The notes beneath the pieces are model-generated. The model saw only the letters and a program-made list of their open reading frames with translations, made no database searches and had not been told where the DNA came from. From Hyphomonadaceae bacterium UBA1001 (GTDB lineage: Bacteria > Pseudomonadota > Alphaproteobacteria > Caulobacterales > Aquidulcibacteraceae), in assembly GCA_002291875.1 (NCBI GenBank), contig DBAV01000196.1, positions 1 through 20,232 of the forward strand: a stretch of DNA of 20,232 bases, read 5' to 3'. The position numbers and the translations under genes are program-made. The first letter of the stretch is position 1. Every line of letters begins with the position of its first letter. This document shows positions 13,970 through 20,232 of the stretch, piece by piece.

Positions 13970-14939
13970 GAATGGCGCATCCGGCGACGCACGCGCCCCC
14001 ACCCTGCACACTGGGCCGGCCGAAGGCGCGTCCCGGCAGCCTGATCCGCCCGCACCCCCGCCCCCGGGGCCAGGGCTCTCTGGCAATGCTCGGGGCATGT
14101 TGTGGATGCTGGCATCGGCGGTGTCGTTCACCGTCTTTGCCGCGCTGGTCAAGCTGCTGGCGGGCGATCATCACGAAATGGTCCTGAGCTTCTTCCGCGC
14201 CCTGATCGGCACGCTGTTCGTACTCCCCTTCCTGCTCCGCCGCGAGACATGGAACGTCCCGCGCAAGGGCGCGATGCTGCTGCGGGCACTCTATTCGACG
14301 CTGGGCTTTGTGACCGCCTTCATCGCCTTTGCCCAATTGCCGCTGGCAGAGGCCCAGGCGCTGTCCTTTACCCGCGCCCTGTTCGTGACGCTGCTGGCCA
14401 TCGTGCTGCTGCGCGAGCGGGTCGGGGCGTGGCGCTGGGCGGCGCTGGGTGCGGGTTTTGCGGGGGTGCTGGTGATGGTGCGCCCGGGCCTGAGCATCGA
14501 TCCGGCAAGCCTGGCCGCCCTGGCGTCGGCATTCTTCTTTGCGCTGGCCATCGTGACGGTCAAGGACATGACGCGCGACCATCACCCGATGACTCTGGTC
14601 GTCTGGTCGAACGTTCTGGTGGCGGTCCTGTGTCTGCCGCTGGCGCTGCCACACTGGTCCTGGCCCTCTTGGCCGGACCTTGGCCTTCTGGCGCTGATGG
14701 GCGGCGCGGGGGTGCTGGCGCAGACCTGCTATATCCAGGCGCTTGCGGTCGGCGAGGCCTCGGCCGTCGCGCCCATGGACTATGTGCGCCTGCCGCTGGC
14801 CGCACTGGCAGGATGGTGGCTGTTTGCGGAACTTCCCAGCGCCAGCGGACTTCTGGGGGCTGCGATCGTGATCGGTGCGACGCTGGCCATCACGCTGCAC
14901 GAGGCGCGCCGACGGCGTGACGACGTGCCGCCCGGTTGA
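13968..14939 (+). CDS. EamA/DMT-superfamily membrane permease
   Basis: The family consists of ten-helix drug/metabolite transporters of the inner membrane with two EamA repeats; substrates vary. The 323-aa product has a Pro/Ala-rich head (1-40), then repeat 1 from MLWMLASAVSFTVFAALVK, with RALIGTLFVLPFL and the conserved end-of-repeat FTRALFVTLLAIVLLRERV. Repeat 2 runs from LAALASAFFFALAIVTVKD to VAPMDYVRLPLAALAGWWLF. The start is uncertain. ATG 13968 has GGAAAG about 11 nt upstream and overlaps the divergent gene's start. ATG 14098, directly before the first helix, is an alternative that gives 280 aa. The transported compound is unknown. Confidence 0.88.
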   Translation: MNGASGDARAPTLHTGPAEGASRQPDPPAPPPPGPGLSGNARGMLWMLASAVSFTVFAALVKLLAGDHHEMVLSFFRALIGTLFVLPFLLRRETWNVPRKGAMLLRALYSTLGFVTAFIAFAQLPLAEAQALSFTRALFVTLLAIVLLRERVGAWRWAALGAGFAGVLVMVRPGLSIDPASLAALASAFFFALAIVTVKDMTRDHHPMTLVVWSNVLVAVLCLPLALPHWSWPSWPDLGLLALMGGAGVLAQTCYIQALAVGEASAVAPMDYVRLPLAALAGWWLFAELPSASGLLGAAIVIGATLAITLHEARRRRDDVPPG

Positions 14940-14996
14940 CGTGCCCTGCCCCGCTCGCCACTTGTGCGCGGTCTCTGGTTCACCGGGAATGCCCCC

Positions 14997-17630
14997 ATGC
15001 GCGATGCCGCCGCCCCGCCCGTCCGACTGGCGGACTATGCGCCGCCGCCTTTCCTGATCGACACGGTCGATCTGGATTTCAGCCTCGATCCCGATGCGAC
15101 CATGGTGCGCGCCGTCTCGCGCGTGCGGCGCAATCCGGCGGCCGCGCCCGGCCAGCCGCTGGTGCTGGACGGGGAGGGACTGGAGACGCTGGCCGTGCTG
15201 GTCGACGGGGCGGCACCCGCGCCCGACACCCTGGTCATCGAGGACAACCGGCTGGTCCTGGCGCGTGCGCCCGAGACATTCACGCTGGAGGTGGTCACGC
15301 GCCTGGCCCCGCGTGCCAATTCCCGTCTCGAGGGCCTCTACATGTCGTCGGGACGCTATTGCACGCAATGCGAGGCGCAGGGCTTTCGCCGCATCACCTG
15401 GTTCCTCGACCGCCCTGACGTGATGGCGCGCTATCGTGTGCGCATCGAGGCCCCGATCGAGGGCTTTCCCTCTTTGCTCTCGAATGGGGACCTGATCGAG
15501 CAGGGTCAGGCCGGCCAGGGGCGCCATTTTGCGGTCTGGCACGATCCCTGGCCCAAGCCGGCCTATCTGTTTGCCCTGTGCGCCGGCGCCTATGACATCA
15601 TCGAGGACACCTTTGTCACGCGCTCGGGGCGCACGGTCGCCCTGGCCATCCATGTCGACCATGGCGAGGGCCCGCGCGCGCTCTATGCCATGGACGCGCT
15701 GAAGCGGGCGATGCACTTTGACGAGCGTGTCTTTGGCCGCGAGTACGACCTCGACGTCTTCAACATCGTGGCCGTGCGCGACTTCAATTTCGGGGCGATG
15801 GAAAACAAGGGGCTGAACATCTTCAATTCGGCCTATGTCCTGGCCGACGCCGAGACCGCCACCGACGCCGACTTCGCCAACATCGAGTCGGTGGTGGCAC
15901 ACGAGTATTTCCACAACTGGACCGGCAATCGCATCACGCTGCGCGACTGGTTCCAGCTGTGCCTCAAGGAGGGGCTGACGGTCTTTCGCGACCAGGAATT
16001 CTCGGCCGACCAGCGCTCGGCGGCGGTGCAGCGCATCAAGGACGTCCGCCAGCTGCGCTTTCGCCAGTTCCCCGAGGATGCAGGCCCGCTGGCACATGCC
16101 GTGCGTCCCCAGCAATACGCCGAGATCGACAATTTCTACACCGCCACGATCTACGAAAAGGGCGCCGAGATCATCCGCATGCTGCGCGCGCTCATCGGCG
16201 AGGCGGCGTTCGCAGCCGGCATGGACCTGTTCTTTACCCGCTGTGACGGCATGGCGGCGACGGTCGAGGATTTTCTGGCATGTTTCGCCGAGGCGTCGGG
16301 ACAGGACCTGACGGCTTTTGCGCGCTGGTACGCCCAGCCCGGCACCCCGCGTGTCACCGCACACGCGCATCACGACGCTGAAACCGGCCGACTGACGATG
16401 ACGCTGTCGCAGTCCAACCCGCACGCGCCCGCAACCGGCACTTCGCCCCAGCCGGTCCCGATCCCGCTGCGGATCGGCTTCACCGGGCCAAGGGGCGAGA
16501 CGCTGGCGGCCTGGCGTTCGGGCGAGACGGCCGCGCGCACCGAGCACCTCGTGGTGCTGGACACCTCCGAGGCCCGGATCGAGTTCGAAAAGCTTCCCGG
16601 CCAGCCCGTCGCCGCGATCGGTCGCGGATTTTCGGCCCCGGTGCTGATCGATGACGGCCTCAGCGACGCGCAGCGCCTGGTGCTGATGGCGCACGACGAG
16701 GACGCATTCACCCGCTGGGACCAGGGCCAGCGCCTCGCTGTGGGGCTGATCGTGGGTGCGGCGCGCGGCGAGGCGGGCGATGCGTCCACCCGCGCGCGCT
16801 TCATCGATGCCCTGGGGGTCGAGCTGGAGCGCGCCGGGCGTGACCCCGCCTTTGCCGCCCTGGTGCTGCGCCTGCCGGAAATGGGCGACCTGCTGCAGGC
16901 TGCACCGGGGTCCGACCCCGAGGCCCTGTTCACCGCACTTGCCGCGCTGGAACTGGCGATCGCAGAGCGTCACGCCCGCTCGCTGGAACCGCTGGCACGC
17001 GATGGCGAGGATGCCCCCTTTGTCCCTGACGCGGCCGGGGCGGGCCGGCGCGCCCTTCGGGCGTCCGCGCTGGCGCTGCTGGCAGCGCGGGGTCCGGCGG
17101 CCGGACCGGACCTTCTGGAACGGTTCCACGCCTCGCGCTCGATGACCGACACCATCGCGGCGCTCGAGGCCCTGGGCGCATCGGGCGCAGCCCAGTTCGA
17201 GACCGCGCTCGAGGCCTTTCTGGCCCGCTGGTCGGGAACGGCGCTGGTGGTGGACAAGTGGTTTGCCGTGCAGGCGGCGGCCCAACGCCCCGATGCGGTC
17301 GAGCGGGTGGAGGGGCTGCTGGGCCATCCCCTGTTCGACCCGGCAAACCCCAATCGCGTGCGTGCCGTGGCGGCCAGCTTCGTCACCCGGAATGTGCGCG
17401 GCTTTCACCGCGGCGACGGCGCGGGCTATCGCCTGCTGACGGGCCTGGTCGGGCGACTGGATGGCACCAACCCCATGGTCGCGGCACGGGTGCTTTCGCC
17501 CATGGGCAGCTTTCGACAGGTCGACCCCGCACGCCAGGCCCTGGCGCTGGAGGCACTGCGTTCGCTGGCGACGCGCACTGAGCTTTCACTGAATTCCAGA
17601 GACATCGTGGAACGTATGGTAACAGGCTAG
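14997..17630 (+). CDS. pepN: Aminopeptidase N (M1 zinc metallopeptidase)
   Basis: PepN removes N-terminal residues from peptides in the cytoplasm and completes protein turnover. The 877-aa product matches the Escherichia coli enzyme in length (about 870 aa) and landmarks. They are GAMENKGLNIF for substrate N-terminus binding and the zinc site HEYFH (H302, H306) with E303 as the general base and E325 as third ligand in CLKEGLTVFRDQEF. The N-terminal domain begins RLADYAPPPFLIDTVDLDF, also typical. ATG 14997 has GGGAA nearby; the earlier in-frame GTG 14964 is less likely. The C-terminal helical domain is complete to RDIVERMVTG. Codon use matches the neighbours; no defects are seen. Confidence 0.97.
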   Translation: MRDAAAPPVRLADYAPPPFLIDTVDLDFSLDPDATMVRAVSRVRRNPAAAPGQPLVLDGEGLETLAVLVDGAAPAPDTLVIEDNRLVLARAPETFTLEVVTRLAPRANSRLEGLYMSSGRYCTQCEAQGFRRITWFLDRPDVMARYRVRIEAPIEGFPSLLSNGDLIEQGQAGQGRHFAVWHDPWPKPAYLFALCAGAYDIIEDTFVTRSGRTVALAIHVDHGEGPRALYAMDALKRAMHFDERVFGREYDLDVFNIVAVRDFNFGAMENKGLNIFNSAYVLADAETATDADFANIESVVAHEYFHNWTGNRITLRDWFQLCLKEGLTVFRDQEFSADQRSAAVQRIKDVRQLRFRQFPEDAGPLAHAVRPQQYAEIDNFYTATIYEKGAEIIRMLRALIGEAAFAAGMDLFFTRCDGMAATVEDFLACFAEASGQDLTAFARWYAQPGTPRVTAHAHHDAETGRLTMTLSQSNPHAPATGTSPQPVPIPLRIGFTGPRGETLAAWRSGETAARTEHLVVLDTSEARIEFEKLPGQPVAAIGRGFSAPVLIDDGLSDAQRLVLMAHDEDAFTRWDQGQRLAVGLIVGAARGEAGDASTRARFIDALGVELERAGRDPAFAALVLRLPEMGDLLQAAPGSDPEALFTALAALELAIAERHARSLEPLARDGEDAPFVPDAAGAGRRALRASALALLAARGPAAGPDLLERFHASRSMTDTIAALEALGASGAAQFETALEAFLARWSGTALVVDKWFAVQAAAQRPDAVERVEGLLGHPLFDPANPNRVRAVAASFVTRNVRGFHRGDGAGYRLLTGLVGRLDGTNPMVAARVLSPMGSFRQVDPARQALALEALRSLATRTELSLNSRDIVERMVTG

Positions 17631-17644
17631 CAAGGAATATCAGG

Positions 17645-17665
17645 CACGTTGTGTCCGATAACGTG
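17645..17665. repeat. Inverted repeat before the response regulator gene
   Basis: CACGTT (17645-17650) and AACGTG (17660-17665) are perfect reverse complements separated by 9 nt. The site lies between pepN and the response regulator, 44 nt before the chosen start. It may be an operator or a small hairpin; 6-bp arms can also occur by chance. Confidence 0.35.
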
Positions 17666-17708
17666 ACGACCGGGCCACCAAAATCGCCCTGCCCGCATGC
17701 GAGGTTTC

Positions 17709-18251
17709 ATGTCCCAGATGCCCATGGAACGCCTGCGCGTGCTGATCGTGGATGACAACCATCACATGATCAACATCGTCAAGACGCTGTTGCGGGGCTT
17801 TGGCGTGAAAACCTTCCTCGAGGCGCGCGACGCTGCCGAGGCGTTCGACATCTTCAAGTCCGAGGTGGTCGACCTGATCATCGTGGACTTCCTGATGGAC
17901 CTGCTGGACGGCACCGACTTCATCCGCCTGGTGCGGACCGCCGACGACAGCCCCAACCCTTATGTGCCGATCATCATGCTGACCGCCTATTCCGAGCGCT
18001 CGCGCGTGATGGCGGCGCGCGACGCAGGTGTGACCGAGTTCTGCGCCAAGCCGGTCACGTCGGTTGAACTCTATCGCAAGCTGGGCGCGCTGATCAATTC
18101 GCCGCGTCCTTTCATCAGGGCCGCAAACTATTTCGGGCCCGACCGCCGGCGCCGAAACGATCCTCGCTATCAGGGGCCCGAGCGTCGTGCCCTGGCACTG
18201 GGTGCAGGCCCATCCACAATCAAGAACAGGGAAGAGACCTTTCTTGGTTAA
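17709..18251 (+). CDS. Single-domain response regulator (CheY-like) with Arg-rich tail
   Basis: The 180-aa product has one receiver domain: RVLIVDDN (D15, D16), phospho-acceptor D60 in LIIVDFLMDLLDG, the switch Thr in IIMLTAYSE and the conserved Lys in CAKPV. After residue 130 there is no DNA-binding or enzymatic domain. Instead there is a tail with two related Arg-rich motifs, FGPDRRRR and YQGPERR. Signal output is thus probably through protein-protein contact or phosphate shuttling. ATG 17709 follows GAGG at 4-5 nt; the in-frame ATG 17697 has no ribosome site. The stop is 69 bp before a PleC-like kinase gene in the same direction, so a functional pairing is possible but not shown. Confidence 0.93.
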   Translation: MSQMPMERLRVLIVDDNHHMINIVKTLLRGFGVKTFLEARDAAEAFDIFKSEVVDLIIVDFLMDLLDGTDFIRLVRTADDSPNPYVPIIMLTAYSERSRVMAARDAGVTEFCAKPVTSVELYRKLGALINSPRPFIRAANYFGPDRRRRNDPRYQGPERRALALGAGPSTIKNREETFLG

Positions 18252-18289
18252 GGATTCGTTTACCATCGTGGCAGCTTACGATTCGTAAG
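18248..18289 (+). promoter_or_regulatory. CtrA-like box, two GANTC sites and a palindrome before the kinase gene
   Basis: TTAA (18248-18251), seven bases, then TTTACC (18259-18264) is one mismatch from the CtrA pattern TTAA-N7-TTAAC. GATTC occurs inside its spacer (18253-18257) and again at 18280-18284; GANTC is the CcrM methylation site of alphaproteobacteria. The second lies at the centre of a perfect palindrome CTTACGA-T-TCGTAAG (18275-18289). The first box overlaps the stop codon of the response regulator. Cell-cycle control of the downstream kinase is an inference. Confidence 0.4.
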
Positions 18290-18320
18290 TGGTCCGCAAC
18301 CGCGGACCCACGGGGGCCGC

Positions 18321-20232
18321 ATGCGCAAGAGCGAAACCAGGTCAGGCGGAAGGAATTCAGCGCCCCGCGCGGCGCGGCCTGGCACGCGCGTGTGGACGCT
18401 GATGGCGCTGCTGTTCCTGGCCGGGTTCGCCGCGGCGGTGGTGCTGCGCTTCGAGAACGAGCGTCGCACGGTCGCTCAGCTGCACGAAAGCCAGCAGCAG
18501 CTGGCGGCGACCACGCTGGCCCGCTCGCTGGATGCACGCCTTGCCCCGATTGCAGGACGGCTGGAAGCGGCCGCGCGGACCGGGCGACTCGAGCTGGCCG
18601 GACGCGAAGGACTGAGCGCGGCCGTCCTGATCGGCCCGGGCGGGGCCTCGCTGGCGCAATGGGGTGATGGGGCGGCGGTCGCCACGGCCATGCTGGCGTC
18701 TGCCCGAAGCGGGGCGGCATGGACCGGCATCCAGGGCGATCCGGCTTCGATCGTGATCGCGCGCCGCGATGCGGGCGTGCTGGCCATCGGGGTGGTCGAC
18801 ACCGCGGCCCTGCTGGACCCGCTGCGCGGCGGGCCGGTGGAGCGTTTTGCGCTGGCCGACGAGGCAGGCCGGCTGGTGACATCCGGCGGGATCGGCGGAT
18901 CCACCCTGGCCGAGGCGCTTTCGGTCCAGCCGCCGTCCGACCCGATGGCAATCCAGAGCGTGCAGGGCAAGCTGGCGGACGCCACTCCGGTTGATCTTGC
19001 CGGCGTGCCGACGGCCACGCCTGGCCTGCGGGTGCTGGCGATCTCCGACAGCCCGCACGCCTTCACTGCCCTGCGCGACGTGCTGGGCCTTTATGTCCTG
19101 CTGGCGGCAGCGCCGCTGTTTGCCATCTTCGGGGTGATGACGGTCTCGCGCTTTCACGCGCGCCGTGCCGAGGCGGCCGAGATCCGCCTCGAGGAAACCC
19201 AGGCCCGCTTTGCACTGGCGGTAGACGGTGCACGCTGCGGGGTCTGGGACTTTGACCATGACAGCGACGTGCTGGACCTGACCGAGCTGGCGGGCAGCAT
19301 CCTTCAGATGGAGTCCCGGCGCGTGCGCCTGGCCGACGTGCTGAAACAGCTGCCCGCGGCCGAGCAGTCGCGTGTGCGCGACGCATTCTCAAAGGCGCGC
19401 CTGACGGGCGGGCTGATCGAGACGCTGCAGATCGGTGCCGAGCCGCGCGCGCGCTGGGTCGAACTGCGTGGTTTCGGCATCCAGGAGGGCACCGGCGCCT
19501 CGGCCCACCGCCTCGTCGGCACGGTGGTCGATGTGACCGAACACCGTGAGGCCGAACGCCGGGTGGCCGCCCTCGAGCGGCGGCTGCGCGAGGCCATCGA
19601 CGGTTTCACCGGCCCGTTCGCCCTGTGGGACCGGCATGGCCGCATCCTGTTGTGGAACCGCAGCTTTGCCCACCTGTTCGGGCTCGAGCGCAAGTCGCTG
19701 CACGCCGGCGCGCGCTATACCGATGTGTGGGCCGCCGCCAATGCCGCGATCCGCACCCGCGGTCCCTCCGAGGTCGAGCCCGGCCGCCTGCGCGAAATCG
19801 CCCTCAAGAGCGGCCAATGGCTTCAGATCGAAGAGCGGCGCACCGCCGATGGCGGCCTCGTCACGGTCGGCGCCGAGATCACAGCCCTCAAGCAGAGCGA
19901 GGCACGCCTTGCCACCAGTCAGGCGGCCCTGCGCGAGAAGGTCACCACCCTGCAGCGCCAGGAAGCCGAAAAGCAGGCCATGAACCGCACGCTCGAACTG
20001 GCCAAGCAGCGTGCCGAGGACGCCAACCGCGCCAAGGACCAGTTCCTGGCCAACATGAGCCACGAGCTGCGCACCCCGCTGAACGCCATCCTGGGGTTCT
20101 CCGAGATCATGATGGACGAGATCTTCGGCCCCCTCGGCGACGAGCGCTATCTGACCTATGTGCGCGACATCCATTTCTCGGGCCAGGGCCTGCTCGAGCA
20201 GATCAACCAGATCCTCGACCTCTCCAAGATCG
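18321..20232 (+). CDS. pleC: PleC/DivJ-type PAS sensor histidine kinase (cut by window edge)
   Basis: PleC and DivJ are polar membrane kinases/phosphatases that set DivK phosphorylation and so cell fate. The frame is open from ATG 18321 to the window end (637 codons). A membrane helix (about 24-43), a roughly 210-residue periplasmic domain and a second helix (about 254-278) form the sensor. Two PAS-like domains start near 295 and 422. A coiled-coil linker leads to FLANMSHELRTPLNAILGFSEIM with phospho-His581. The following FGPLGDERY...DI..SGQ.LLEQINQILDLSKI is the typical signature of the PleC/DivJ/PdhS group. The overall layout, with a large periplasmic domain and His near residue 600, resembles PleC more than DivJ. 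The ATPase domain lies outside the window, so membership is sure but the exact orthologue is not. Confidence 0.75.
   Translation, partial: MRKSETRSGGRNSAPRAARPGTRVWTLMALLFLAGFAAAVVLRFENERRTVAQLHESQQQLAATTLARSLDARLAPIAGRLEAAARTGRLELAGREGLSAAVLIGPGGASLAQWGDGAAVATAMLASARSGAAWTGIQGDPASIVIARRDAGVLAIGVVDTAALLDPLRGGPVERFALADEAGRLVTSGGIGGSTLAEALSVQPPSDPMAIQSVQGKLADATPVDLAGVPTATPGLRVLAISDSPHAFTALRDVLGLYVLLAAAPLFAIFGVMTVSRFHARRAEAAEIRLEETQARFALAVDGARCGVWDFDHDSDVLDLTELAGSILQMESRRVRLADVLKQLPAAEQSRVRDAFSKARLTGGLIETLQIGAEPRARWVELRGFGIQEGTGASAHRLVGTVVDVTEHREAERRVAALERRLREAIDGFTGPFALWDRHGRILLWNRSFAHLFGLERKSLHAGARYTDVWAAANAAIRTRGPSEVEPGRLREIALKSGQWLQIEERRTADGGLVTVGAEITALKQSEARLATSQAALREKVTTLQRQEAEKQAMNRTLELAKQRAEDANRAKDQFLANMSHELRTPLNAILGFSEIMMDEIFGPLGDERYLTYVRDIHFSGQGLLEQINQILDLSKI

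Noticed and set aside
13962..17408. Minus-strand frame of more than 1100 codons across the permease and pepN genes
   Set aside because: It spans two unrelated plus-strand genes, has antisense composition and no domain.
1..20232. CRISPR arrays, tRNA or rRNA genes, insertion sequences
   Set aside because: No regularly spaced repeats, no tRNA-like cloverleaf or rRNA sequence and no transposase motif were recognised on either strand.

Overview
The window is high-GC DNA from an alphaproteobacterium, most likely of the Caulobacterales/Maricaulales (Hyphomonadaceae-like) group. The main evidence is a CckA hybrid kinase directly downstream of flhB, an order I know from Caulobacter. There is also a PleC/DivJ-type kinase at the right edge, with GANTC sites and a CtrA-like box in front of it. 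No rRNA, tRNA, CRISPR array, transposase or prophage gene was seen.

Region 1 (1-3076) is flagellar export and cell-cycle control. It holds the end of flhB, a 57-codon small ORF joined to both neighbours by ATGA overlaps, and cckA with an enlarged PAS region. Region 2 (3077-7130) is a polyamine locus. A palindromic intergenic repeat is followed by a promoter and a structured leader carrying two copies of one RNA module. Then come an ornithine/lysine-type decarboxylase and, further on, a deoxyhypusine synthase-like enzyme, which could together make putrescine and homospermidine-type polyamines. A leftward cassette lies between the two enzyme genes: DUF2283 protein, HepT, MntA. The HepT reading frame appears broken by one missing base.

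Region 3 (7167-11147) has a leftward small protein of unknown function. It is followed by a tightly overlapping rightward operon: MaoC-type hydratase, DUF885-type Tat lipoprotein with altered metal-site residues, and an unknown 189-aa protein. Region 4 (11274-17630) carries class A penicillin-binding protein PBP1A, a small leftward gene whose start codon overlaps that of a divergent EamA-type permease, and aminopeptidase N. Region 5 (17645-20232) holds a single-domain response regulator with an arginine-rich tail and the first 637 codons of a PleC-like sensor kinase.

The strongest candidate for something undescribed is the decarboxylase leader (3295-3441). Its two modules share 27 of the 31 positions of the first copy and the same hairpin-in-hairpin layout. 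The second module is enclosed by two alternative perfect pairings that end shortly before the ribosome-binding site. Next are the coupled small ORF between flhB and cckA, and the frameshifted HepT in a cassette that splits the polyamine genes.
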